Positions 41,401 to 51,050 are shown, counted from the first letter of the stretch. The stretch: 64,000 nucleotides of DNA from Gari tellinella (GCA_922989275.2 OV277871.1:64191848-64255847); one strand, 5' to 3'. Translations and numbers: made by a program. The notes: generated by a model not told the origin, from the letters alone.

Positions 41401-44400
41401 CTTTGCCTAGGCATCTGTACTGTTATAAGCATGCTGCATGATTGGACTGAAACTTTCTACGTGGATAGGTGTTGCCACCCAAGCTAGGTCAAGTAATGTC
41501 TTTAAAGAACTACTTTTTGGAAGCCTGAGTGAGCCAATTTCATTAAAATTTCATGTTCCATGTATGTTGTATGGTTCTCTGTTAGATTTCTTGAAATATA
41601 GGTCATCCACTTGAAATTGTTCTTGCCTTGGCAACCAATTGAATAAAACTTCAAAAATCTTCTTTTCAAAAACTTTTTAAGTAATTTAACCTATGGTAGC
41701 CATAGTGAAAACTTCAAAAATCTGATGTGAAACTGGTGACTGGCTGGATTTGAAAATTATATTATACAGTGCTCCCTCCCTTCAACGGCCCTCCCAACAA
41801 CGATTCCCTCCTTACAACGACGCTTGCAGCTGTTCCCCAAACAATGAATTATGTCCAACCTTTTTACATCTGCAATATCTTCTTCTTAACATTGTTGTCT
41901 GCTGTTTTAACTCAGTCACATATTGGACATTTTGACAGACAAAAAACATAATGAAGAGTAACAAACAGCTTGAATCCAGATCAGACGCCGTGTTACGCGG
42001 CGTCTTATCAGGATTCAAACTGTTTACAAATGTAGGTCAATTTCCCTCTCTCTAACAACTCCCTCCGAACAACACACAAATTTTTTGTTTCCCATTGGAT
42101 GTTGTTGTAGAGAGGGAGCCCTGTACAGATAATTAATGGATGACCCTCCATGGGATATGTAAAAATAATTTTCCTAGCTTGAAAAACATGGCCGCCAGTG
42201 GCCATATGGCTTAAATGAAAGCTAAACACAGTTTTTCCCCTAAATCACTTGTCCAATTTTAATTTCACCATGACAGTAACCATGGGCTACCAGATGAGCG
42301 ATTCAGGGCTATAATTGCCATCTTGTTAGATATTTAACTTTTTGTATGCTTGCGGCAAAATTACGATTGCTTTTGCAAACAGTTTGGATCATTCAGGTGT
42401 CTGATCAGAATCCACACTGTTTGTTATTCAGACTCTGTTGTTGAAAGAAATGATTAGAAAGTTTTAATTTTAAAGCAGCAGCGGCAAACTTTAAAATTAA
42501 AACTTTCTAATCTAAACTTTAGCAGTTAACCCATTACCCCATAGCCTGTTTCTAGTTTTGAAGATAGTTGACCATTTAAAGCAGGTTGAAAGTAAAGCAG
42601 AATGTGCCATAAGGCACATTATGCTTTGCTTTCAGCCTGCTTTAAGCTAACATCTACTAGGACATAAAAATATTTATTATGTTATATATTTTTTAAGGTA
42701 TTATTTGGAACTTTTTTCTCTAAGTGGAGGATTAGATTAAAAGCATAAAAAAACATATTTATGGGGCAATGGGTTAAAGAGTTATGTGTAAATGTGAGCT
42801 AACTTTCAATTTTAGCTTGGATCAAGTGACATTGCAGTCAAATCTTACCATCAAATCTGTGAGTGCTGTTGATCTTAATAGGACATTTGTGTGCCAACTT
42901 GTAACCCCACAGGTCATAGAAGGCCAGACAAAACGTGAAGTACGGATATTCAAAAGAGGTGAGCAGTGTACAGTTTGGAAGACATTTGTATTTCCTATTA
43001 TATATAGGATCTGTCATGAGTCGATGTTTAAGACAAGCTGATCTCAAACGAGTCTAGAATTGAAATGTTATTAAGCGAGTCTTGGGGAGCTTAATAACTT
43101 TTCTATTCTAGACGAGTTTGAGATCAACTTGTCTTAAACATCAACGAATGACAGAATCTTTTTCTCACATAACCAACGATTTTAAACTAATTTTTAAAGC
43201 AATATGCTCTTTTTTGGAGCCCCGGTGACGTCGAAACGCCTTTATAAATAGTGATGTTATAGTGACGTCATCAAAGTGATCTCACACATGTTGGAGACAA
43301 AGATACTGGTGATCATTGTTCCCTAAAGAAAACAGGGGTAGTTATGTGAGAAAACCCATTATCATAGCTTGCTTCTAGTTTTGAAAACAGGTTACCACTT
43401 AAAGTAGGTTGAAGTTAAGTAGAATGTGCCTTAAGGTGCTTCCTTCTTTACTTTTAGCCTACGTTAAGCTACCATCGGTTAGAATATAGAAAATATTTCT
43501 AATACTACACTTACACTGTATAAATTGGAACTATTTTCCCTGAGGAATAAACTAAGGGCACAAAAAGGTGTATTTATGGGGTAATGGGTCAAAAGAACCT
43601 CAATGTAAACCCCATGCAATGAAATATGGAAAATGACAGTGATTTGAAATTTCAGTTTGGAGTTGGAGTTGCTAAATTATCCCATAAACATGCATTTTTA
43701 GGCCTTTAATTTATTCCTCCACTAAAGAAATTACTTCTAATTTATACTGTCCTTAATAAAAATCAAAAGATAATTTTTTTTATATTCTAGCAGATAATAG
43801 CTTAAAGCATGCTGAAAGTAAAGCAGAATGTGCCTTAAGGCACATTCTGCTTTACTGTCAACCTGCTTTAAGTGGTCACATATCTTCCAAACTAGAGACA
43901 TGTTATGGGGTGATGGGTTAACTCTTTGAACCCTAGTCCTGCATATAGGCATCCTTTTCAAACAGTGTACATGTGAATAGTACATGTGTCCTATGCAAAC
44001 AGTGAAGACCCAGATCAGAGGGCTCCTTTTTCTGGCTCTTTACTGTTTGTCACAATGCCAAACATTGACAAAAACAACCCTTAAAAGTCAGAAATGGACT
44101 AGACTAAAATCGAAACTGGAATTGTTCATTTAAAGTTTCAGGGAGGAAAGAGTTAAAGCATTTGAACCTTCAGTCCTGTAACTTTCTACTTTCAGACCCT
44201 CCTATACACTACTGGTGGTATATTGTTATAGCTGGTGGAGGAGCTATAATGTTGATTATCTTGTTTCTTGTGATACGACTATGTTACGGGCCGCAGATTC
44301 GAGTTTATATGGGAACCAGGATGAAGATATTTCCGCCTTGGCCAATAAGTGGTAAGGAAAACAGACAAAATTTCTGTCAAGTGACCCCTCTTAACCCATT

Positions 44401-47400
44401 ACCCCATAAATATACCTTTTTATGCCCCCGGCATCGACAGATGCGGGAGCATATAGTAATCGTCCTGTCCGTCCGTCCGTAACCAGGTTAAGTAGATTTT
44501 ACCGTTTCGTCTAGCATCAACATGGCTTATTAAAATGCTTGGATACTTATACAGTTGTTGCCTTGGACCATTCCCTAGCCATCAATAATACCCAACCTTG
44601 ATTTTGACCTTGACCTTGACCTAATTTGGACTTAGAATATTTTGAATGGGCTATTTCTTGGTTAACTAGATTTTACCGTTTCGTCTAGCATCAACACCGC
44701 TTACTCCAATGCTTGGAAACTTATACAGTTGTTGCCTTGGACCATTCCCTATCCACCAATATCACCCAACCTTGATTTCGACCTTGACCTTGACCTCATT
44801 TGGACTTAAAATATTTTGAATAGGCTCATATAATTTCTTGGTAACTAGATTTTACCCTTTTCGTCTATCATCAACACTACTTACTACAATGCTTCAATAC
44901 TTATACAGTTATTGCCTTTGACCATTTCCAACTGACCCATAATACCCAAGCTCAGGTTGACTTTGACCTAATTTGGTCTTAGAAAAAAATCAAAATATAC
45001 TGTCAAGGATGCCACGGGGGCATAAGTGTTTATTGAACGCGCAGTATTGTTACGCTTTTAATTTATCTTTCCACTGAAGAAAATAGTTCAACTTTTTATA
45101 GTCATGAATAAACATCTTAAGAAAATATTTTCTATATTCTTGCAGAGGTAGCTTAAAGCAGGCTGAAAGTATAGCAGAATGTGCCTTAAGGCACATTCTG
45201 CTTTACTTTCAACCTGCATTAAAAGGTCTCCTATGTTGAATACTAGAAATAGGTTAACACATCTGTCTTCTATACTGGTGGTTTTGTAAGACAGATCGAA
45301 GTAAAACAGATAGTCCCTTACTTCAGACATGTATTAAGCCATTACCCAATAGCCTGTTTCTAGTTTTAAAGGTATTTGGTCATTTAAAGCAGGTTGAAAG
45401 AAAAGCAGAATGCGCCTTAAGGCCTTAAGGTTTTAAACTATTATCTTTTTTTTTTTTCTTTTTTTTCAATAATTTTATTCACATATTTAACATCCATTTT
45501 ATATTCCAACATCATGTAGTATAAGTAGAAAAAACAATACAATGTAATTTGCTTGAAGTATAGGCCGATTTTATTCAACTGGCAGGGCGGAGCTAACCTT
45601 TGGAAAAGATAAATTAATTCATTTTTGATTTTAGGGGTGCTACAAAGTCATGTAGGTGTAGTTCCGTATTATATCATTATTGTCCGATACTTTCAACATG
45701 GAGAAATTTATACGTGCATCCATTATCCATGTGAAACGGTATGTACAGTGCTCCCTCTCTACAAAAACATCCAACGGGAGACAAATATTGCGTGTGTTGT
45801 TTGGAGGGAGTTGTTATAGTGAGGGAAAATTAAGACTTGATTTACATTTGCAAACAGCTTGAATCCAGATCAGATCAGACGCCGCGTAACGGATTCAAGC
45901 TGTTGGTCATTTTTCATTATATTCCTTCTGTCAAAATGTCCACTTATATGTAATGTTGAGAAAAAAAGACGACAACGGTAAATTCCGATAATGAAAGAGT
46001 TTGCTGCCGCCACCAAAGTTCACATGCAATGATCCGCATCGAAATTCCGCCCTGCCAAGTCAATAAAATCGGCCTATATCAATGAACTATTGATATATAT
46101 ATATCAACAAACACTAAATAACATTTCTAACATACAATTTGTCTATTGAATGTAAATATGAAACTATTATCTGCTAGAATATAGAAAATATTTGTTGTGA
46201 TATTTATTTATGACAGTATAAATTGGAACTATTTTCTATAGTAGAGGAATTAATTAAAGGTGTAAAAAGGCATATTTATGGGGTAATGGGTTAAGCAATC
46301 ATCCATTTCAGCTGAGTATTGTGCGACTACAAAGAGTGTTTGGTTAACCATTTTGCAATTGAATGTATTTACATTTGATGTGTTAACATTGTTATCCCCT
46401 TTCCCAACAAATACACCTTTTACACCTTTAAATCATTCCTCCACTAAAGAAAATATTTCCACTTAATAAGTCATGGATATACACCATCAGATTTTTTTCT
46501 TCATATCCTAGCAGACTAATCGTATACCAATATTGTTTACACACTAGGGTCTACAAATTTGAATGGATTTAGATTAAGCTTGTTTTGATTATAGGTGAAA
46601 CTCAAAAGTAAATTCTAACACACTTAGCACATGCCCCTATATAAACAAAGAACGAACATTTCAGTGTTTGAATTTTCAATAGACCACTCACGCGCTAAAA
46701 CGTACCGTCATATGGCTTGGAAAATGCGTACGCCAAGAAATGTAGCGCCATTGCTTCGGTGCAAATTAAGGTTAAAATATGTGTTAGAATCAAAATAATT
46801 AATTAATACCAGTGTATTATCTACCGGTAACAATTGAACACGGGTAGTTGTTGAGATGATTGTAATTAAACAACTCGTGATTAAATTACTACGCATCTCA
46901 ACTTCACCAGTGTTCGATTGCACGATAAAACACTGGTATGAATTTATTATTTCTTAAATAATCATGCTGCATTATAACAGGTGAGTGATATCAGGCCCTT
47001 CAAGGCCCCCTTGTTTCACGTGCCTCTCAAAAGACTTTATAGGCAGGACTCCTGTCTTACCAAATGTAGTACGACAAAAACTGTCATAATTCAGGCTGAA
47101 AGTAAAGCAGAATGCACCTTAACCCATTACCCCATAAATAGAGGATATTGAATGAGTGTGTTTTCAGTCGTGAATTTGAACGAGTTAAAATAATATGTTG
47201 CGAGCCTTGGCGACTGAAAACACACAAATTTGATATCCTATTTATCACATAAACACCAAATGACACGAAAATCCAAACAGTCTTGCTTTCACTTTTGCCC
47301 TCGGCTCTTAGGATAACAATTCGTCATAGGCGTTATTTGGTTTTATTCATCTTTTGATAAAAACACCTATCAATCTAAAATAAAGCAAATCAACATCAAC

Positions 47401-50400
47401 GTGTTGTGAAAAGACTTCTCTGATACCATATTCAAATTTTTATGCCCCCGGCATCGACAGATGCAGGAGCATATAGTAATCGTCCTGTCCGTCAGTCCGT
47501 CCGTGCTTACGGGAGGGTACTTATGTGGCTAAAATTCTTAGCCCCATAACTGAAAAACATTAACCTGGCCGTCTCTTGTGACATTAACCTGGCCATTTCT
47601 TGTGACATTAACCTGGCCAGTTTTGGGACATAGGGTTAGGGGTAGGGTTAGCCTCCAGATCATTTTTTTTCCAAGTTAGAGCAAAAATAAATTGTTGCGT
47701 GTGTGGCTAGCCACCCAAAAGAAATGCATAGAAAATAGCCACATAAGTATCCTCCCGTTAGAACGTCCGTCCGTAACAAGGTTAAGTAGAATTTACCGTT
47801 TCGTCTAGCATCAACACCTCTTACCCAAATGCTTGGATTCTTACACAATTGTCACCTTGGACCATTCCCTATCCACCAATGTCACCAAACCTTGGTTTTG
47901 ACCTTGACCTTGACCTAATTTGGACTTAGAATATTTTAAATAGGCTATTTCTTGGTTAACTAGATTTTACCGTTTTGTCTAGCATCAACACATCTGACTA
48001 TAATGCTTTGATACTTATACAGTAGTTGCCTTTGACTATTCCCTATCCACCAATATCACCCAACCTTGATTTTGACCTTGACCTTGACCTAATTTTAACT
48101 TGAATATTTTAAATGGGCTCTTTTTTCGGTTAACTAGATTTTACCGTTTCGTCTAGCATCAACACTGTTTACTACAATGTTTTGATACTTATACAGTTAT
48201 TGCCTTAGACCATTACCAACTCACCAATAATACCCAAGCTCAGTTTGACCTTGACCTAATTTGGACTTAGAAAAAAATCAGAATATATTGTCAAGGATAC
48301 CACCGGGGGCATAAGCGTTTATTGAACGCGCAGTCTTGTTTTAATTAATATTTGATTTAAAATTGTTCTACTTGACTAAAAATGATCATTTGACATTTAG
48401 AATCTAGTTTCCTTTTAAGAATTACGTCATTATAGCACCATGACGTCATTATCATTGTAACGTCTAAATTTAAAAAAACTGTTAATACTCCAGCTCTAAG
48501 CAGCCTGAGTTTGGGGGACTGCTCGGGATAATGTATTTAGAACACTATTGGAAATGTTTCAATACCTAGTGGTGATCTAAGTTTGTCTAGATTCTCTTAA
48601 CTGATTTACAGTCGGCGACTCGGCGTAGTAGTACAGTATTTTGGTGATTCGAAAATTAGTATAAAATATATGCCTAGTGGGCCGTATGATTTTTACAGAT
48701 CTCTATATTTTACATGTTTATGTGATAAATACGCTTTTTAACGCCTTTTAATTTATTCCTCCACTGAAGAATATAACTTTATAATAGTCATGAATAAGTA
48801 TTATAAGATATTTATCTAGCAGATTATAGCTTAAAGCAGGCTGAAAGTGCATACTTTCAACATGCTTTAAGTGATCACTTATTTTCAATACTGGAAACTG
48901 GCTATGGGGTAATGAGTTAAGGCACATTCTGCTTTATTTTCAACCTGCTTTAAATGGGCATTTCTCTTCAAAACTAGAAACAGGCTATGGGGTAATGGGT
49001 TTACTTGACTTATCATATTTATTTGTTTCTCTCTAGCGGAAGACTTGGAGCACAATGCATTTCTTTATCATGCTGATGATGACGTAGAGACTGCTTGTGA
49101 TATGAAGAAGAAATTGGAGGAGTATGGCTTGAAGATAAAGATTTCTGATGACCTCCCGAAAAACCAACGTAAGTACAGTAAAGCATCCTCATGTGTTAAA
49201 GTTTTGGAAATTGAAATGTCCCCTTGTGGTGGATGATGTGCCTCAATGAGTAGACCACAGTTTGGTAACCTAGACCCATGACCTTGACCTCTAGGGTCAA
49301 CATTAAGGTTTTGCGTTAAAGTCTGTTCTGAGCAAAAGACTGCACCTACAGTCACAAAACTTCATAGGCTGATGTGCCTCAATGAGTAGACCACGATGCA
49401 AGCAGTTTGGTGACCTAGACCTTTGACCTTGACCTCTAGGGTAAATGTTAAGGTTTTTCGTTAAAGCCTGTTCTGGGCAAAATACTGCACTTACAGTCAC
49501 AAAACTTCATAGGCTGGTGTGCCTCAATGAGTAGACCACGATGCAAGCAGTTTGGTGACCTAGACCTTTGACCTTGACCTGTAGGGTCAACATTCAGGTT
49601 TTGTGTTAAAGTCTGTTCTTTGCTTGAAGTGAGCTTGGTAATCTTTGATTACTCGTTCTGGTAAGCCTTTGCACTTGGTGCTCCCAAAATATCACAAATC
49701 AATCATTGGTTTTCATTGTTTATTACAGTGTCGTTTTCGCCAGTAGAAGAGGGAATTAAGAATAGTGCTTTGATCTTGTTCCTCTACTCTCAAAACCTTG
49801 TGGAAGACCCTCAGGCCATTTTTGTCATCGAAGGCTTGCTACAAGATTCACAGAAGAAGAGCCTTGTTTTCATTCAAATTGAAAAAGATACTGCTGCTAG
49901 AAAATTTGACCCTGATTTTTGGAAAAATGTACAGAAATTGAAATATCCAAGCAAGAATGCATCTGGTCGACAGCAGAAACACTTCTTGTGCACATTGGTA
50001 AAGCAGATACCAAAGTTCAAAAAGCAGGAAGTTAGACAAAGAAATTTAAAACATGATGCCCAGAAAGTTAAAAGACAGACAAGTTCATCTAGTGCGAAGC
50101 CGCTGTTAGAAACTCCGTTACCTTCACCTGCTCCCCTACTGGCGGAAGTCCAAGGAAATACAGACATCACAGCTGTAACTGTAGAACCCACAGCATTCCC
50201 ATATAAAGGGTTGGAAAGTGCTGATCACAGAAATGGGCATGTAGAGGGGAGATATTGGGATGATTTTGAGGCCAGCAGGAATGATGCTGGGACAGTCAGT
50301 GTGGACGTACATCACTCTGGGGACATACAAGTGTCAGGCCCTGGGGACATACAGGTGTCAGACCCTGGGGACATACAGGTGTCAGCTGAGGGCCAGGTAG

Positions 50401-50846
50401 ATCAAGTGGGCGAGAGTTCTACAGGTGCTTCTATGATTGGACAGGGGGAACCAGTCAGACGTACCCTGTCAGCTCAGTCTTCACAAAGTGACAACAGAAG
50501 CAGTGGGGTATTTGAGTTGTCACAGGAAGGAGGTTATCAATCAATGGAGAGTGGAACTGCCCGAACTGGGTTGGATATTTACACTCGGGAAGATGAAACA
50601 GATCCTCATCATAATGTAACTGGCAGGAAAGATGGAAACGAAAGTGAAGTTTATGGCCTAGATCAAACCTCGAAGCATCGAAACCAGAATCCAAACTTAC
50701 GTGTTGACATTAAAGGTACTGGGTCCTATAACAGCTGTTCATCCCCAGAGACCGGCTACACCAGCATGTCACCAGAGAGACAAAGAGATCTCGAACAATC
50801 CTTTGAAATGAGTAATTCCAATGTGCCCCTTCCTGTCAACAATTAA
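38320..50846 (+). CDS. Ig/TIR-domain transmembrane receptor (IL-1-receptor-like), 7 coding exons
   Basis: Joined exons 38320-38437, 39337-39630, 40556-40775, 42816-42958, 44196-44351, 49037-49168 and 49729-50846 predict 726 residues. Every intron has GT/AG borders and the frame is kept throughout. Signal peptide about 1-28 (core SVALLVVIGPMTIYA). Ig-like domain 1 about 45-137 (LDCC, LWYKK, FKC). Ig-like domain 2 about 140-256 (FPCTGYF, IIWRVEG, FVCQLV). Membrane span about 265-285, followed by RLCYGPQIR. TIR domain about 317-449, with box-1-like NAFLYHADDD, ISDDLP in the BB-loop position, ALILFLYS and box-3 FW at 418-419. The tail to 726 is Ser/Thr-rich and carries three GDIQVS repeats near 553-570. 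IL-1R-family proteins signal through TIR-TIR contact with MyD88-type adaptors, so a surface innate-immune role is inferred. Vertebrate IL-1Rs usually have three Ig domains and this has two. A SEFIR (IL-17R) domain is less likely because of the FW box. Confidence 0.9.
38715..38909. mobile_element. chimeric MITE: TTAA-4 left arm, TA-2 right arm (intron 1)
   Basis: Left GACTTAAGAAATCTTGAAGC..GTGTCAAACAGTTTGG follows TTAA-4. Past the core, GATTCAAGCCATTTGCAAAT..GTTGTAGAGAGGGAGCACTG follows TA-2. This is the reciprocal type to 5958-6240. Confidence 0.7.
39120..39305. mobile_element. CAGGG-1 MITE (intron 1)
   Basis: TAGGACTTCAGATAAG to TCTCTGGAGCCCTG. Hairpin stem with a small deletion. It lies 31 bp before exon 2. 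Confidence 0.75.
39337..39630 (+). CDS. receptor exon 2: Ig-like domain 1
   Basis: Acceptor TATGTTTCAG, donor GTAAGT, phase 1 at both ends, so the domain is one symmetric exon. Cys-Trp-Cys Ig signature, with NQS and NTS possible glycosylation sites. Confidence 0.9.
39894..40122. mobile_element. TTAA-1 left half joined to a partial CAGGG-1 (intron 2)
   Basis: TTAA/CACTTTACTCCATAGCC..AAAGCAGAATGTGCC is broken by CTAGGGCCCCAGATAAAGGG at 39982. That copy has lost its middle and ends at 40122 (CTGGAGCCCTG). The TTAA-1 right half is not found. Confidence 0.65.
40188..40384. mobile_element. CAGGG-1 MITE (intron 2)
   Basis: CAGGGCTCCAGATGAG to CTTATCTGGAGCCCTG. Perfect hairpin CTCTTCGAGACG. No clear target duplication. 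Confidence 0.8.
40556..40775 (+). CDS. receptor exon 3: first half of Ig-like domain 2
   Basis: Acceptor TTGTATTTCAG, donor GTAAGT, ends phase 2. The domain is split between strands, as is usual for later Ig domains of IL-1R-family genes. Holds the first domain Cys and Trp. Confidence 0.88.
40812..41114. mobile_element. TTAA-1 MITE (intron 3)
   Basis: TTAA/CCCATTACCCAATAG. Stem AATGTGCC/GGCACATT. The right arm has gained an AT-rich stretch and its last bases have decayed. Confidence 0.75.
41115..41765. other. intron 3 sequence, no gene
   Basis: A C-rich tract at about 41192-41215 and otherwise unique sequence. No exon-like segment that fits the receptor was seen. Confidence 0.5.
41766..42123. 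mobile_element. TA-2 palindromic MITE (intron 3)
   Basis: TA/CAGTGCTCCCTCCCTTCAAC to TTGTAGAGAGGGAGCCCTG/TA. Core alpha GATCAGACGCCGTGTTACGC. Confidence 0.85.
42372..42512. repeat. core alpha remnant and a separate 24-bp-stem hairpin
   Basis: 42372-42424 keeps GCAAACAGTTTGGATC and the complement with little stem. At 42452-42512 GATTAGAAAGTTTTAATTTT and its complement form a perfect 24-bp stem with a 13-nt loop, unlike any other hairpin here. Confidence 0.75.
42530..42773. mobile_element. TTAA-1 MITE (intron 3)
   Basis: TTAA/CCCATTACCCCATAGCC to ATGGGGCAATGGG/TTAA, full length. Stem AATGTGCC/GGCACATT. Confidence 0.88.
42816..42958 (+). CDS. receptor exon 4: second half of Ig-like domain 2
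   Basis: Acceptor CAATTTTAG, donor GTGAGC, starts phase 2 and ends phase 1. Contains SNLTIKSV and the second Cys (FVCQLV). Only about 40 bp separate it from a TTAA-1 MITE upstream. Confidence 0.85.
43006..43160. repeat. long imperfect hairpin (intron 4)
   Basis: Arms of about 70 bp: TCGATGTTTAAGACAAGCTG..ATCTCAAACGAGTCTAGAAT and the inverted counterpart. CTCACATAAC at 43163 and GTTATGTGAG at 43341 form a wider inverted pair around the following 180 bp. No other copy seen. Confidence 0.7.
43355..43588. mobile_element. TTAA-1 MITE (intron 4)
   Basis: CCCATTATCATAG to ATGGGGTAATGGG. The hairpin has several mismatches and flanking TTAA is not conserved, so this is an older copy. Confidence 0.75.
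43681..43917. mobile_element. TTAA-1 MITE, inverted (intron 4)
   Basis: CCCATAAACATGC to ATGGGGTGATGGG/TTAA. Stem AATGTGCC/GGCACATT intact. Right TTAA (43918-43921) shared with the next element. Confidence 0.8.
43922..44152. mobile_element. TTAA-2 MITE (intron 4)
   Basis: TTAA/CTCTTTGAACCCTAGTCC to TTTCAGGGAGGAAAGAG/TTAA. The right half of the hairpin is shortened. Ends 43 bp before exon 5. Confidence 0.8.
44196..44351 (+). CDS. receptor exon 5: membrane span
   Basis: Acceptor CTACTTTCAG, donor GTAAGG, phase 1 both ends. WWYIVIAGGGAIMLIILFLV is the hydrophobic span. Basic residues follow on the cytoplasmic side. Confidence 0.9.
44395..45254. mobile_element. TTAA-1 MITE split by a 630-bp element (intron 5)
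   Basis: TTAA/CCCATTACCCCATAAATA is interrupted near 44421 and continues at about 45052 with ACGCTTTTAATTTATC. Core stem AATGTGCC/GGCACATT. The right end is truncated near AAATAGGTTAAC. Confidence 0.8.
44421..45052. mobile_element. ATGCCCCCGGCATCGA element, copy 1
   Basis: ATGCCCCCGGCATCGACAGA to CCACGGGGGCATAAGTGTTT..GAACGCGCAGT. Inside, a block of about 190 bp with TAGATTTTACCGTTTCGTCT and TTGACCTTGACCT is repeated three times. Other copies are at 47441-48346 and 51388-51767. No coding frame. Confidence 0.75.
45338..46290. mobile_element. TTAA-1 MITE with nested elements (intron 5)
   Basis: Left arm and core at 45338-45430, right arm at about 46150-46290 ending GGGGTAATGGG/TTAA. The 700 bp between contain the inverted-end element 45561-46076 and AT-rich sequence. 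Confidence 0.75.
45561..46076. mobile_element. TAGGCCGATTTTATT inverted-end element with nested TA-2
   Basis: TAGGCCGATTTTATTCAACT and AAGTCAATAAAATCGGCCTA, inverted ends of about 31 bp including GGCAGGGCGG. An inverted, truncated TA-2 copy (CAGTGCTCCCTCTCTAC at 45747, core near 45850-45905) lies inside. ATATTGGTTGTCC-type coding is absent. Confidence 0.75.
46525..47015. repeat. CCCCCTTGTTT-ended repeat split by an ATTCTAACACA element
   Basis: Outer sequence matches 37960-38290 (TCTACAAATTTGAATGGATT and AACAGGTGAGTGATATCAGG). The inner 46595-46965 is the inverted homologue of 36155-36480. A TTAA-1 left arm lies just before, at 46387-46515. Confidence 0.65.
47092..47240. repeat. TTAA-1 scraps and a palindrome (intron 5)
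   Basis: AGGCTGAAAGTAAAGCAGAA, then TTAA/CCCATTACCCCATAAATAG. The sequence then enters a palindrome with GTGTGTTTTCAGTCG and CGACTGAAAACACAC around 47158-47225. Confidence 0.6.
47441..48346. mobile_element. ATGCCCCCGGCATCGA element, copy 2, with nested insert
   Basis: Same ends and internal repeat blocks as 44421-45052. It is split at 47509-47758 by an inverted-end element. Confidence 0.75.
47509..47758. mobile_element. ACGGGAGG inverted-end element
   Basis: ACGGGAGGGTACTTATGTGG and CCACATAAGTATCCTCCCGT bound 250 bp. Inside are three CATTAACCTGGCC repeats and a telomere-like GGGTTAGGGGTAGGGTTAG. A relative is at about 58535-58830. Confidence 0.8.
48347..48721. other. intron 5 sequence, no feature recognised
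   Basis: AT-rich unique sequence with two TGACGTCAT-like motifs near 48425-48447. Confidence 0.45.
48722..48999. mobile_element. two TTAA-1 MITE copies head to tail (intron 5)
   Basis: An inverted copy lacking its left tip runs to GGGGTAATGAG at 48916. After TTAA (48917-48920) a half copy begins in the hairpin (GGCACATTCTGCTTTA) and ends GGGGTAATGGG at 48999. Exon 6 starts 38 bp later. Confidence 0.7.
49037..49168 (+). CDS. receptor exon 6: N-terminal TIR
   Basis: Acceptor TTCTCTCTAG, donor GTAAGT, phase 1 both ends. Covers the first beta strand, first helix and the ISDDLP loop. The preceding intron is 4.7 kb and full of repeats. Confidence 0.88.
49236..49622. repeat. about 145-bp tandem repeat, three copies (intron 6)
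   Basis: Units contain GTGCCTCAATGAGTAGACCA, TTTGACCTTGACCT and GTTAAAGTCTGTTCT. TGACCTTGA equals a monomeric nuclear-receptor half-site (TCAAGGTCA inverted), seen here in each unit. Confidence 0.85.
49729..50846 (+). CDS. receptor exon 7: rest of TIR and tail
   Basis: Acceptor TTTATTACAG, phase 1 entry. Ends TCAACAATTAA. The stop TAA lies within the TTAA that flanks a MITE. Glu389 in FVIEGLL sits where SARM1-type TIR enzymes have their catalytic Glu, but IL-1R TIRs are not known as enzymes. Confidence 0.9.
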
Positions 50847-51050
50847 TCCTTTACCTCATAGCCTATTTCTAGTTTTGAAGATAGGTGGCTACTTAAAGCA
50901 GGCTGAAAGTAAAGCAGAATGCTTTAAGATATCATCTGCTAGGATTTACAAAATGTTTCTTATTATTCATTTTCATGGCTGCAAAAATTGGATCTATTTT
51001 CTTCAGTGGATGAATAAATTCAATGCGCCTCTTCCTGTCAACAATTAACC
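50846..51050. mobile_element. TTAA-1 MITE at the receptor stop codon
   Basis: Begins TTAA/TCCTTTACCTCATAGCC, with TTAA at 50842-50845. The stop codon's first two bases lie in it. The hairpin is half lost. The normal right tip is replaced by a 28-bp near-copy of the exon end (CAATGCGCCTCTTCCTGTC..AACAATTAA). AATAAA at 51013-51018 is part of the MITE. Confidence 0.75.

Noticed and set aside
50821..51048. Second frame ending in the same LPVNN residues as the receptor
   Set aside because: It is MITE sequence that ends in the 28-bp exon-end duplicate, not an alternative exon.
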